From positions 434,001 to 498,000 of the forward strand of contig OX595988.1 in the NCBI GenBank assembly GCA_951394045.1: a stretch of 64,000 bases of DNA. The letters run 5' to 3'. The position numbers were made by a program, and so were the translations under genes. Each line of letters opens with the position of its first letter. Within the stretch, counting starts at the first letter, position 1. The notes beneath the pieces were generated by a model. That model ran no database searches and was not told the origin of the DNA. It worked only from the letters and a program-made list of their open reading frames with translations. This DNA is from Nitzschia sp. DOCU1. Taxonomy: Eukaryota > Bacillariophyta > Bacillariophyceae > Bacillariales > Bacillariaceae. Positions 21,005 through 32,760 of the stretch are shown here, piece after piece.

Positions 21005-21708
21005 TGCAGCAGACCACGATTACTATTACAGAGGGAAACCACGCTACACTTGTAATAGAAGGAACTTTCACTTTAGCAAGATATGTCGTGTTTGGGATTT
21101 GCTAGGTCGAGAGTAAAACTTGAAAGGTGCGTCCTCAACCCACGAAGCCTATCCCATATTATTAATTGACCACCATCCGATTCGACTCGAAAAGTCCCAG
21201 ACCGTTCTTTCAAGTGCCTCTATTAAGGGCTTGGGGGGTACTCAGCTGGGGCGCCGCAAATTTTGGAAATGATAGACCCATCCCCATCACACCCAACTAT
21301 TAGTTACGACGACTGAATCCCTGTAGAAGTCGTGCAAGTCGTCCCCTTTGTGCGCGCGCTCTCGCGAGTGAATGAAAATTGGACTCATCGGACCAAGGCG
21401 TCAAATTACCACAGCGAACCGATGATGAGAGCCCTTCGACACACCATGATGCTGGAAGCGTACCTGTACTTTACGATATTCTAGTAGAGGTTGTTTATAC
21501 ACCACTACTAACCACTCTACCGGTAGTCGTGACGTGTTATTATTTACCCGGTAACGTTAGTTGTGGATTAAGATCAGTCGAGCGCTGTAGGAGGTGAACG
21601 ACAGACAGCGTGTGATACCCGTTGCTGTTGAACCGACGCCAGACACGCCCTATCGCCGGTGCCATGGCCGAATAAAAATTTCATCAAGTTTGCAATGAGG
21701 ATGACGAT

Positions 21709-22674
21709 ATGATGAGCGACGCACAAGAACCTAACAATGAAGAATACGTCCAGCAAGGGTTTGTCGGCCCGCTCGACATTTTGGCATTGGAAGATGCCCG
21801 ACTGGCCCTCCACGAAGTCATGGAAGAAGATCGGCGAAATCCGCTGTACGAGTCCAACATTCGTTTCAAGTTGCATCTGTTTCTTCCGCGTATAGCGGCA
21901 ATTGCTTTTCATCCGACATTAGTTGCAGCTGTGCGCAAGGCGCTCTATCCACAAGATCAGCTGTCCGATGTGCAGGAACATCAGCCTGTGTTGTTGTGGT
22001 CGTCAGATGTCAATATCAAGCCTGGCAAGTCGCCTGGATATTTCGCTCTTCACCAGGACTCCACGTATGCTGGACTCGAGCCGGCGAAGGATTGCGTAAC
22101 TGCATGGGTGGCCTTGTCGGATCCGGTGGGGATGAATGAAGGGTGTTTGATCTTTTATCCAGGATCCCATCGACTCGGGCAGCTGGAGCATTCGGAACGG
22201 CCTCGTGAAGTTGTCGGGAATTCCTCAATCTCGTCGGCAGATAGCAACAGTAACAACATGCTGAGTATGGGGCAGTATATTCCTGAACGATTGATACAGG
22301 AGAATCTGAATATGGGACCACGCCCTATTCCTTTGCGTGCTGGACAAGCGACACTGCATTCCTTTCGGTGCGTCCACGCTTCCGGTCCCAACCATTCGGA
22401 TGGCCCAAGAGTCGGTCTAGCTCTTCGGTATATGACCGGGTATGTCAGGCAGACAAAGCCAGTGCGAGAACTGGTAACATTAATCTGTGGGAAAATTCCA
22501 CCCAATGATTTACACTTTGACTTGGAACCCAATCTGCCAGTCATCAATTCTGATGGCACGACGCCTAGTTGCTGTGCGGAGGATGTTGAACATGGGAGAC
22601 GAGTCCGTCGGGAGGCGATGAGGCGGGAAGATGCCAATTACTTTCAAAAGGCAACATCGGAACTGAATCGTTGA
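21709..22674 (+). CDS. phytanoyl-CoA dioxygenase family protein
   Basis: 321 residues. The Fe(II) triad expected of PhyH-type 2-oxoglutarate oxygenases is visible: H115 and D117 in FALHQDSTYAGLEP, and a distal H223 in CVHASGPNHSDGPRVG with a following Arg for 2-oxoglutarate. TAWVALSD (about 131-138) and FYPGSHR (149-155) are typical of the family's core sheet. No targeting signal is seen. Substrate cannot be deduced; related proteins hydroxylate acyl-CoAs or small natural products. First of two adjacent ATGs taken as start. Confidence 0.82.
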   Translation: MMSDAQEPNNEEYVQQGFVGPLDILALEDARLALHEVMEEDRRNPLYESNIRFKLHLFLPRIAAIAFHPTLVAAVRKALYPQDQLSDVQEHQPVLLWSSDVNIKPGKSPGYFALHQDSTYAGLEPAKDCVTAWVALSDPVGMNEGCLIFYPGSHRLGQLEHSERPREVVGNSSISSADSNSNNMLSMGQYIPERLIQENLNMGPRPIPLRAGQATLHSFRCVHASGPNHSDGPRVGLALRYMTGYVRQTKPVRELVTLICGKIPPNDLHFDLEPNLPVINSDGTTPSCCAEDVEHGRRVRREAMRREDANYFQKATSELNR

Positions 22675-22929
22675 TTCATGTCTTGAACCCAAGGGTACGT
22701 TGCGCTTTTAGCGCATTCGGTGATTTTGGCCTCACGGCGCCACCTAGTCGTGCCGTCCATTTCTGGAAGACATCATTCATCATGTCGCTTTGAACTCCGA
22801 TCAATGCGAAAATGTCGCAAGGGTCGTCAACAGACACATGCCACACAGCGATCGATTATTCTAAAATATATTATGAGTTGTAATCTACTGTAGCCCAATA
22901 CGTTGACAAAGTCGCTCACCCTGGTGTTC

Positions 22930-23505
22930 TCAATCTTTGGCCTGCAGGGCCATCATGACGCCCGCTAGATAGGCACGATTCTGAGCTTCTTCGCTGTGTT
23001 CCATATATGCCATGGCAATCAAATCCTCACACCTATATCCTTCGTGTTGTTGCGACTTTTGTTCTTCGAGGACTGTCCTCACCGAGGTACGGTAGGTCTT
23101 GCGGCGCCTACGATGTCGCTGGGTCGAGTCAACGCCCATGGCACAAAGTTTCGTGTCGTCGTCGGAAATAAATACTCCCCTGTCCAAAAGGTGAAAAGTG
23201 TCGGTGGCTTCCGTCCGTGTCCTCTCATAATCCACCCGAGTCATCCAAGCTCGAGCTATTTCGTCAGGGGTAAAAGCTTTTCGACTCGGAATCATTCTCA
23301 CTCTGGAACGCGAATGAAATGTAACTTTCCTTGTCTCCACAGAATTATCAGATTCCGTGTATAGACTGGAGTCTTCGTCACGACCTTTCAAAGAAACCAC
23401 TTCGATTTCATCTCGTTCCAACACTTTGACAATCGAAGGTCCCTTCGTTCGAATGCCATTGGGCATCAACAATTGTGGGTGTTCGATAGAAACAAACGGC
23501 GGCAT
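22930..23505 (-). CDS. small diatom-type protein of unknown function
   Basis: 191 residues, single exon. The C-terminal half contains a basic RHRRRRKTYRTSVRTVLEEQ segment followed by a helix-like EDLIAMAYMEHSEEAQNRAYLAGVM ending. I have the impression of many small paralogues with this layout in diatom proteomes, but no named domain. The middle has a VTFHSRSRVRMIPSRKAFTPDEIARAW stretch. No signal peptide or membrane segment. Converges towards the PhyH gene, with 255 bp between them. Confidence 0.6.
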   Translation of the reverse strand: MPPFVSIEHPQLLMPNGIRTKGPSIVKVLERDEIEVVSLKGRDEDSSLYTESDNSVETRKVTFHSRSRVRMIPSRKAFTPDEIARAWMTRVDYERTRTEATDTFHLLDRGVFISDDDTKLCAMGVDSTQRHRRRRKTYRTSVRTVLEEQKSQQHEGYRCEDLIAMAYMEHSEEAQNRAYLAGVMMALQAKD

Positions 23506-24129
23506 TTTATTACTATAAAAGAAACGATCTTCCTGTTTTCCATTCTATCTCTGTTGATGAAATGAGCAACAAGGTCATCAGAGACGACTCCGACACCACA
23601 ACCCAAAATGGCGAGTTCAAAGGGATGAAATTTTTGGGTAGGGCGTGCTCGCTATTTCTTTTAAGTGAGGTTTGGCGACCCACACTCGAAGGGCATATGC
23701 ATTCATTTGGTGGGACCAAAAACGTCCTTCGATCGTGCATTTTGTTGTTGGCTCTCTTTTGCACCTTGCTTTCTCATACAGTAGAAAAAATACACGAACG
23801 GGTCTACTACACTACGATATTGCTACTATTAGTAGGATGAGCAAGTCGGAGCTATACCACTACGAGTAGCACACGAGAGTGAGTCCAACGCAATGACTGA
23901 CTATACAATTAAACTTCGAATATGTAGGGCAATGAGACGTCATGGTTGTAGTATTTACTTGGTTTGCAGTTGTTTTAATTTATGGAACGCCAACAAGTGA
24001 TGGCTTCTACTATGGCTCCAACGGAACCATTCCAGCGAGCTTCGTGCATGCGAGCTGGGCTCGTCGTGACGCGTGCCTCTCAGACTAGACGATGGGGTTT
24101 GTCTAACTCAACCTTACGGCGCAGTAGCG
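23506..24129. other. intergenic region
   Basis: About 620 bases upstream of the small unknown gene and downstream of the phosphatase. Nothing coding is recognised; the 92-codon plus-strand frame at 23562-23840 has no recognisable content. A TACTAC/TAGTAGG cluster is at 23808-23838. A 7-bp inverted repeat (24120-24126 with 24136-24142) spans the stop codon of the phosphatase gene. Confidence 0.4.
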
Positions 24130-25140
24130 TTACATTACTGCGTTTCGAAACCGCGACTGCCACTCAGGACCAAAGCCGATGGATTCTAGGTACTCTGAGG
24201 TCGAACCATATTTGACTCGAATGTAAGCAAGCGTTTCTTGCATAGCTTCTTTGTTTGAGAGTGCAAAGGTTTTGCTGTCCACAATTGAGCCGAAAAGCTG
24301 TTGGTACTTAACGTCGGCCAAATCCTGAATCACGCTCGATTGGCAAAAGTCGTCAATGATCTCCGTATCGGACATTCCAATCATCTTGCTACATAGCATA
24401 GCGATCATTCCTGTTCTGTCCTTACCGATACTACAGTGGAAGACCACCGTTCCGTTGGGGCGACCTTCAAGATGAATGGTAATCGCTTGGAGCACCACAC
24501 GAATGTATCGCTTCGTCTCAAGGATGAACTCGAAGAGTCCAGGTAGACCTCTTCTGTTGAGTTCTTGCAGCGCACGACCCTTCTTCTCATTTTGATCTAT
24601 GCTGCCCCAGGCCGGATAACCAATCCAAACTTCACCAGCGTGTTTCTGCAAGTCAGCTGTTGTGAGCCCGCAGTCGCCAGAAGGGCGGAACTGTAGGCGC
24701 CTGGAAGATGAGGTTTGCAGATCTTCGAGGTTGGAAACCTCCTCGAATGGGCCTCCCGGCGCAAGTTGTCTGAGGGCTTGACATTTCTTAGCGTCGACTT
24801 CGCTTTCCATGCGCAGGTCCACGACTAAAGTTGCATCGTGCAATAAGATTCGATCAGGCTCATCCCAGTCCTCCTTATTCGTCGTGAGTGGGTTTGAATG
24901 CAGAAGAATGTTACCCAACGCGTCAGGAGCCGCACAACGGAAGAGCTTCTTGTGCCCCGCGGCTGCTCGAAAATTGCAAACAACGCTTTGGTTGTGAAAC
25001 ACTCGAATCAAGATGGGCATCGATGGAGACAGGCAGTTTCCACTTTGCTCTTTCTGCGGAGACGGAGCTGGCCGCTTTTTGCTGCGGATGCGGAGAACTA
25101 CTTGGTTATTTTGCTGGTTTTGCATTTCTACGGCAACCAT
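24130..25140 (-). CDS. protein tyrosine phosphatase, Y_phosphatase3-like
   Basis: 336 residues. The catalytic P-loop HCSIGKDRTG has C236 and R242; the GKDRTG ending is typical of the Siw14/LipA-like (Y_phosphatase3) group rather than classical DSPs. An upstream FRCAAPDALGN plus VVDLRMESEVD pair (about residues 68-116) matches the usual FRSA..L / DLR features. The general acid could not be assigned. Known members act on phosphotyrosine, phosphoinositides or inositol pyrophosphates; the substrate here is open. The N-terminus (residues 1-40) is basic and polar with no signal peptide. Confidence 0.82.
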   Translation of the reverse strand: MVAVEMQNQQNNQVVLRIRSKKRPAPSPQKEQSGNCLSPSMPILIRVFHNQSVVCNFRAAAGHKKLFRCAAPDALGNILLHSNPLTTNKEDWDEPDRILLHDATLVVDLRMESEVDAKKCQALRQLAPGGPFEEVSNLEDLQTSSSRRLQFRPSGDCGLTTADLQKHAGEVWIGYPAWGSIDQNEKKGRALQELNRRGLPGLFEFILETKRYIRVVLQAITIHLEGRPNGTVVFHCSIGKDRTGMIAMLCSKMIGMSDTEIIDDFCQSSVIQDLADVKYQQLFGSIVDSKTFALSNKEAMQETLAYIRVKYGSTSEYLESIGFGPEWQSRFRNAVM

Positions 25141-28100
25141 TGGTAAAACTAAGACAGGAAGCTTTCTTCTTTTGTGGCTAAGGCAAACGCAAGACTGCGT
25201 TGTGTGTCCACTTTGATCAAACGTGGTGAGAGATGAGGCAGAGAATTGTGAGAAGAAATCGTCGCCAGCAAACTACGGAGGTGGCGGAATTTTCCGACCG
25301 GTACGAGGACGTGTGCAATTCTCGTATGCGGAGTGGATAGCGGCATGGGCTTTCGTCGTTCGCGTCCCGCGTCTCGTTCCATATCCGCTACTGTATGCGC
25401 GCTCGGCATAGCTCATAGCGCCTCTAACGCTACGCTATTGAATGACAATTCGCGTCTGGAGCCTTGGAATTAACGTAACGTGGCCTTTTTGTGTGAAGGA
25501 CGGGCATATGAACAAAGAAGCCGGCCCTCGACGGGGCAATAAAACAGTTCGGACAGAGGACGAGTGCTCCCATTCGCCTATGTACGGGTGGCTGGACCGA
25601 CAGACAGTATCGAATAAGTGTGAAATGGAACATAAGCAGCACCGAGGAATGAACGCCATTTTGGTATTTTTCTCGCGAACTGTCTCGATTGACCATCATG
25701 CATTTCAAGAATCCATTGGAGTAGCGCGGCGATTTGGGCTTATTAAAAGGTGAGTTTGGTAGCGTTTCTTGTTCTCCAAATGCATTAGTACGGCAATACG
25801 GGCTTTTTACCCCCCTCCCAGTGGTGCATGTGACATATGCGACATCTCCCTCCGAACACCAGACATTTTCGCATGATCCTAAGTAACCAACAATTTAAAC
25901 ATATATAATCATATATACTTATATTGGCTTTCGCGCCAAATTTCCCCTTCCCAGAGAGCATGGTCGACCTCATGGCATGACTGCATTTTTGCCGCGACGA
26001 ATCTTTCACCGCGTGATTGCACGGACGAATTTCAATGAAAACCACTTCATGACAATGGTTTTTGATGCCCGAATCCATAATGACAACGTTTATCGTCAGC
26101 AGCCGAAAATTTGATAGCCTTACTCCTAACTGCTGGATGAATGCATTCCACAAGTCTCTGCATCGCGGAAGCTAAAATGGCCTCAGTGCAATAGATTTCT
26201 CGACTACGTATAATATGGCGCATTTGTGACAACGATGCGCCGTGTTGTAGAGCGCCGTCGGTAGAAACTGTCGTGAGTATGCTACAAACTCTTTCAAGTC
26301 GTGATACTTACAGTTTAATACTCAAAATACATTGATAGAGTCGCTTATACAGTTTATTTTGTCTTACTACCTTGTCATTATAGCTAGAGAGGCCTCCGAA
26401 GTTCGCCCACTTTTAGTCATTTTGGTCGTTTTCTTGCCGATGCACCGTGTTGTCAATGCACCGTCAGAAGGAGTTGTCACATTTCGGCTACAAGCCCATT
26501 CAAGCTTTGATACTAATCACGCATGCTCCAAATGCATTGGTTAAGTCGTCTCTATAGTTGTTTTCGTCTTACTACCTTGCCTTAGTAGCTAATGAGGGGC
26601 TCGCAAATTATGCAACTCTAACGCGTCGGATCGCGACAGGATGTGTATCACGAGTCTGAGTCACGATTTCGATGCGTGGTAAAAAGTGGAATTCTAATTC
26701 TTGACCACTATATGCTAAAGTCATATCGACTATGCTTGCTGGATAGCTAAGACCACGTAGATGACGAAATGACAAGTCGAAATGACTTTAGCATATAGTG
26801 GTCGAATTCTAGAGAGCTTCGTAACTACTTAGGCAATCCTAGCTATTTTACGGTTAACTTGTCTTAGGGAAACTGCGCGTAGCCCGTGGTACTCAGTGGC
26901 AGGCTTGCGCGGGCGGTTGGATGTGACACAATGCGCGATACGTGCGGTCATTCACCGAATAGCTTGTATTGCTTGACGACTCAGAAGTTGAATAGCACTA
27001 CCAGTACATGGCCAAGCTGTTCAGTGATATTTGATACTGTACATGTTACATATGCGAATCCATCTTCACAACTGCCTTGGGGAAAAGAACTACCGGTGAG
27101 ATGATACGATGCGCAAAATCAATTCCTCTTTCCCGCGCTACTGCACTACCATTGCGGCATTACAAAAAAGGTTTCGGGCAAAAGGGCAAGAAATGCGAAG
27201 CGAGGCCATAATACATTGTCGTCCGTCATTCATTTTTTTCAAGAAATCTCGGCACAATACCGTAATGTTCAAATTTCTACCGAAGTAGTTATTATCTACC
27301 AGAATCCCCCTTTCCCGTATGTAGCAACCCCGATACGGTCGTTGTAGTTTGTAGAATTTGCACGGTATCCCATACGTAGATTCTACCGCGATGTCGCCCA
27401 AAAAGTAGATATTTTGAGGGCATTTCATCTACTCTCTAAGAGGACTCTAAGGACTCCTTCCGAGCCCACGTGGCATGCCAAATCCATACCGTCATGCACC
27501 GTCTACTCACACAAGTCCTGCAGGCGGTACTAAAGAATTTCTACACTACTTGAACACATGAAAACACTCGCGACGCAAACAACAATAACAACACCAATGC
27601 ACCTGGGCCCATGTGTCAATGCCGGATTCCTGTCACACTTTACTTTGACAGCGGATAGAATGCATGCATTGGCATGATGGGATTATAAGCCTTGTCATTT
27701 TTGGATTTGCCAAACGAGTTGCATGCCAAAAAGATGCAAAAAAGGCGCCCCCCTCCAGCAGCAAACAACAACCTGCCAGTGAGCTTGAGGTAACAAACCC
27801 AAATGCCTTGGACGGTACAACTGCAGTGCCAATGATTCATTTCGACCCAAAGAAAAGAAGAACAAGGACCCAAGCAAGAAAAGAAGAGTTGTTGCAGCCA
27901 AGTCCTTAATACAAAAATTGGAAGAGCGAGAGCAACGAGGAGAGAGGCTGAAAAAGAAGCTTGGCAGCAGAGTGCAAGAAGAGGTGAAAAAAAACAATGA
28001 TGACGACCCAATATCAAGGGCAAGGCTTCCACAATGATGTTGCCTACTGCGACAATTATCATCAGGGGTCGCTGGACTTGGGGGCGACGGTGTTAGTACA

Positions 28101-28962
28101 GCAGCAACATCTACATGTACTCAACAAGAATCAGAGAATCCCTCCATGCCTGAGTTCAAAGCTGGTCCTGCTCGTACTTCTGCTATTCCAGTGCAAGAAT
28201 TGTCATTGTAGTAGATTCTAGACTTGTTAACTAGTAGTAAAAGGGTCGACCACACATTTGTGCACTACTTGTAGTAAGTACTAAAATTAAGTCCATCGGT
28301 ACGTTGCCGCACATTCCACTACCAGGAGCTAGAACACACAGCACAGTACTTTATGGTGTGCAGTATAGTGAAACAGTACCCATGTCAAGAAACAGTTACA
28401 GTAGCTAGCTAGAGAATGGTAGCTGCTGGTTATCCGGTCGGTCAACACGCGTCGTCTTCTTGATTCTCGACGACTTGGACTCGAACGAATGCTTGTGCGC
28501 AGTTTGCGAACCCCTCCGACATAGACGACTGCGGTTTGTATGGTAGATAATATGGTAGAGAAAGTTGAGTCTACGAACCCGGTATTACTAGTAGAGCGTT
28601 TTGGGGGGCGGTCACCTGCAGTCAGTGGTCTCAGGTGCGACAAGGTAAAATATCTGAAGAAAGCCTACTAGAAGCCTCCGGGCTACTATTAGAGTAGTGT
28701 CCATCGTACTGACTGTGCAATGCTGGACTAGCCCCTCGTAGCTAGCTACTGCTAAAATAGTTAGGAAAGGCAGGTAGTTCTCCTGGTGCAACTCTACTAC
28801 CGGTAGCAGAATTCTGAATCCCACCAGAGCGCGAAAGAGCACCGATCACCAAGCTGGTGCTACGACCGTACGACTTCTGCAGCCACTTTACCGAGGTTGG
28901 CCATAGTGCCTTTCCTCCTTTTCGATCAAATGAAAGGTTCTAAACTCAGTTAAACTTGTATT
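25141..28962. other. 3.8-kb intergenic region with hairpin and gene relic
   Basis: No convincing gene. Contents that can be pointed out: an imperfect direct duplication of about 85 bp (near 26318-26400 and 26528-26605, sharing GTCTTACTACCTTG), and a long perfect hairpin at 26703-26803 (separate entry). At 27660-28060 there is a broken coding-like stretch whose frame shifts within a basic, Lys/Arg/Gln-rich coiled-coil-like sequence, perhaps a gene relic. TACTAC/TAGTAG motifs occur near 28200-28310 and 28580-28760. Confidence 0.4.
26703..26803. repeat. perfect 22-bp inverted repeat, 57-nt spacer
   Basis: Bases 26703-26724 (GACCACTATATG...) are the exact reverse complement of 26782-26803. The similarity continues inward with mismatches (ATCGACT against TTCGACT) and outward to a GAATTCTA on both sides. 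It could be a tiny MITE, a foldback remnant or a structured RNA. No TA or longer target duplication is certain. Confidence 0.7.
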
Positions 28963-30912
28963 CTAGTGACCGAAGTCATAGATCGATTCCTTGTTTCGGT
29001 GCAACTCGTCGGCGGCATCTTCAACTTGCACTTGGGCAGATTCATGCTGGTGCTCGTGATACAAAAATTCGCCTTGTGTACTCTCTGACGAAGGCGGAGT
29101 GAAGTCTCGGAGAACAAGTGGGAAGATTCGTTTTGTTTCGAAGCGGCTCCACCAACTCTTTGTGGTAGATTCTTGCCCTCGCGTGATTGATTCCAAGTAT
29201 GTGTCCTCATCAATTCCAACCGGAATTCCAAGCTTCCCTAGGGCGACCTCAGTAAAGCCCCCAAAGACGAAAGTGGTAATTAGGACAATGAGCATTGTAG
29301 TCACTTCAAACGTAATCTTGTTCCCGTTGTCGTCGGGAAACATCTTGACCAGACCGTAGGATACAGCACCGCGTAGACCTGAAAAGAACAAGAAATGTGT
29401 TGTCCGCCTAGGGATAAAAACGTCGCTTTTTGTAGCAATATCGTCCGACTCGATTGCACGTTCTTCGTCGTCTGGTGATTTCTCGTAGGGCGCTCCTTCC
29501 TCCTTGTCGCCTTCATCTTGTTGAGATGGGAAGCCCGAACTGGATTCTGACTTTGTCAGTTCTTCTGTATTCGGGTCTAGGCGTCCATAACGAAGTCGCT
29601 GAACAATATTGTACCCAAGAGCCAACGGATAGATATTGAGCGCTCTCGCGATGATACATGCAATCAAGGTACAGATCACAAAGACGACGTTGAAGCCGTA
29701 ATGCAGAATGGTAACGACAGAGAGTCCCAGTTCCAAAAAGATGACGGTCTCAGTCATATGGGCCACGAGACGGAAAACTGTATCCGAGCTTTCGGCCGTG
29801 TATTTAGAAAGATTTGGTGCCGCATATCGACGGGCCGCTAGTCCGGTAAATAGCACTGTAACAATACCACTCAATCGACAAATTTCCGCGAGGACAAAGG
29901 GAGCGTACATGATCAAGATGTATGCTGACAGTTCCAAAAGGGGAGTATGACGCAAATCAATCAGCTTCAACGAGAACGCAACCAGGAGCCCCAATAATGT
30001 TCCCAGAATCAATGAGCCCCCAAAGCTCACGGCTACGTCCATCAAAACTTGCAACACTTCGTCCCCCAAACTCAAAGATACCTCGTTGGTGCCTTCCATT
30101 TCGACCAAGTGCGCAAAGGCCTCAAACAGAACCAAACCGACAGCATCGTTTAGGAGCGATTCCCCTGATAGCAAGTAAAATAGTTGAGGGTCGACTTTCT
30201 TTGCAGAGAAAACTGCCAGTGTAGAGACGGGATCTGTTGCAGAACTTGGCGGTCGGAGAAACATTGTTGCCGTTGTGAGTTTACAGTCATGAGCGGTAGA
30301 AAAACGTGGGAGAACGAAGGCTGCGCGGATAGTACTCACATCAAAGCTCCAAACGCTAATAATTCATTGAACGTAGGCGAGAAATTCAGGGCGCAGACAC
30401 CATAGAGCATTCCAGCAATCAAAACCATGGAAATCATTGTCCCCAAGAACGCAAAGAGACAGATCGGCGTAAAATAACGCAAAAGTAGCTGACGATGCAG
30501 GTGGTAACCACTGTTGAAGATGATTGGGGGCAAAAGTATAATGAAGAAAGTGGCCGAGTCGAAAGATAGCACAGAGTCTGCCACTTCGCCCGCCATGTCT
30601 TCGAAATTGATGGCGCCAAAATGATTAAATGCCAGATGAATAATGAGGCCGGCGATCATCCCGACAACAATGACCATGGCCGCCTCAGGGAGATATTGCG
30701 CGACTCTGGGAGCGTCATGAAGACATTTCTGGTCGCACATGTGGCGAAATTGTAAGACGACAATGCAGCAATGACAGTGGAAGTGCCATTGGACGACTAG
30801 CCCTTACCGACAAGTAGACGACGATCAGATAGAGAAATACATAGATCGTAATGAACAGCGAGACGCCGCGGTTGCTCTCGTGCCATGATGTGCTTATGGT
30901 AGCCTGAGCCAT
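28963..30912 (-). CDS. Na+/H+ exchanger, CPA1/NHE family (three exons)
   Basis: Exons complement(28963..30244, 30340..30728, 30808..30912), 591 residues. Both introns are short (95 and 79 nt) with GTGAGT/CCAAG and GTAAGG/ACCAG borders. Joining yields the family signatures FIILLPPIIFNSGY, FGAL|ISATDPVSTLAVF and GESLLNDAVGLVLFEAF, including the Asn-Asp pair of electroneutral NHE exchangers. About 11-12 hydrophobic segments precede a hydrophilic tail from about residue 490. An acidic loop with ESSSGFPSQQDEGDKEEGAP interrupts before the last membrane segments (HFLFFSGLRGAVSYGLVKMF). The tail is shorter than in plasma-membrane NHE1, so an endomembrane NHE6/NHX5-like role is plausible; it exchanges Na+ or K+ for H+. 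Confidence 0.88.
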
Positions 30913-32760
30913 TGTGCTTGCTTGCCAAAGATATTCTCAGATAACCGGATAGGCCGATGCCGAAGAAATGAGAAATCGTGAATCAGGGATCGAGCGAGTG
31001 GGTTTTGTTGCCATCAATTCGCCAGACCAGTCGTCCCAAATCGGATGGAGAGAGAGTGAGCCCTTGGCTTTTTTCTCGATACTGATATGATACATACTGG
31101 TACGTCACCCGCCTGGGGCAAGGCGAGCGCGCACTGGGCTTATTAATTGTTTCCGTTTGAGTGCCGTGTATCTTCTACTACTGTACGAAATAATGGTGAA
31201 GTCGGAGTGAAATTTTGCAACAGAAAGAAAGGTCCGATCGAGAGCCGATCGTAGGCTGAGGTGCACGCTGCTGATTGTTTGGTGAGCCAAGGCGTCTCAC
31301 AGTTTGAGCTTTCATTGTGAAAAATGCACGTTGCGTCTCCATCAAAGTCTAACTCAAAGATGACAATGTTTCGATGAAAGGAAATGATGGCTCCATGGTG
31401 GGAGGCAACACGCACTAAGCTGCGCACCAACACGGACACCATGAAACGACGGTGTTGAAGGCCAGCAAACCGCAAGATGCGGCGACGATGGCGCTGTCCA
31501 TTGCATTGTGCTGCCGCGGTCCTTCCTGCAAAGCTGGTGTATTGTTCGATCATGAGCATGTCATCGTGGAGAAGTCTTGTGAAGTAACTTCAATATGGTT
31601 GAGTTGGAATAAAGTTCCAAGAACAACGCCGGCTGACGGTGCTGTTGCGATACATTTTACTTCGATGTTCTTGAATGTTCTTGTTTATATGCAGGATATG
31701 ACGCATAGGTCCCGTGCTGTCGAACGAATCTCTCCCGACTGATTTCGATACGATGTGTGGCGATGGTCTTGCTTTCTCATCGTACAGGGCTATATAAACG
31801 GTTGCGACGGCACCTGCTGCCACCACTATCGACCACCACGATAATGTACTAGTACTGCCGCCCCAAAGAAATGAACTACCAACGTTCCTGTCCAGCAGAT
31901 CATTGATCGAGCCATAAAATGTGACACTAATCGATCCGATCTTTGGGAAGCCTACTCCAACGACTTCAAAGCGACATCTTTGGAATGCTCGTTGTGGAAG
32001 AGTTCCCAACTACATTTTCACGATTACCAGGAGGCAAAGCCTACAGCCTGAGTCGTCGTGATCATCTTCTTCGCGCTAACACAATACATCTTTCTTCTCA
32101 TGGTAAAGGAGAAATCCGTGACGATGGAGTACTTCTTGGAAGTGTCGCACCTCGATGCTGCCACCGCCGAAATGTTGAAGAAGTACGACCGCAAGTCGAT
32201 CCTTCAGCAAGGCTGAAGTTGTTGCGATTATCCTAGACCGCCAATACCGACGTTTCCAGCACCGGAGTTATGACTGCTACTAATGGCGGTGCCGTTGTCG
32301 CCACCGATTCTACCACGAGACAGTTGCCGCAAAGTCGAAGAAACCGGTGCGAATTGCATTACTACCAAGGAAGTCGAGCAAATCTTCGAAATCGTCTCCT
32401 CTGGACGCAATGTGCTTATCCAGGGTACTGGTGCTAACGGCATGGGTACAAACTACGAACATGTTACCGCTTCTGGCGTTGGTTGGCAACCGAATCGTTC
32501 GAAAACAATAACGCCCCCGCTACAGAACGATTGTGGGGTTCAATCCCCGGCTCCCACATAGCAAAATAATGTGTACTCGGCTACTCTTTTACATGAGAAA
32601 TTTGCATCACAACTAGACCGATTGCACACTACAAGACGAACGTTCATCTTTCGGCGTCATGGGTTGTTAACATACGAATGTGTAGTAAGCGTTCGCGTGT
32701 CGACCAAGCCCATGCCCAAGTCAGAACACTTCGACGCATTGTGCCTACTTTTTCAATTTC
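30913..32760. other. 1.85-kb intergenic region with short coding-like stretches
   Basis: No gene is convincing. A 38-codon frame at 32100-32216 (starting MVKEKSVTMEYFLEV) and adjoining frames to about 32500 have protein-like composition but shift frame repeatedly, as in a decayed gene. At 32517-32560 there is a GGTTCAATCCCC word like a tRNA T-arm, but no matching acceptor stem or D-arm upstream, so no tRNA is called. Confidence 0.35.

Noticed and set aside
27640..28062. 140-codon minus-strand ORF with Cys/Leu/Phe-rich composition
   Set aside because: It is antisense to a Lys/Arg/Gln-rich broken frame and looks like its shadow.
32510..32565. GGTTCAATCCCC T-arm-like word as a tRNA
   Set aside because: The matching 5' acceptor half is absent in the preceding 110 bases and the T-stem is only partly paired.
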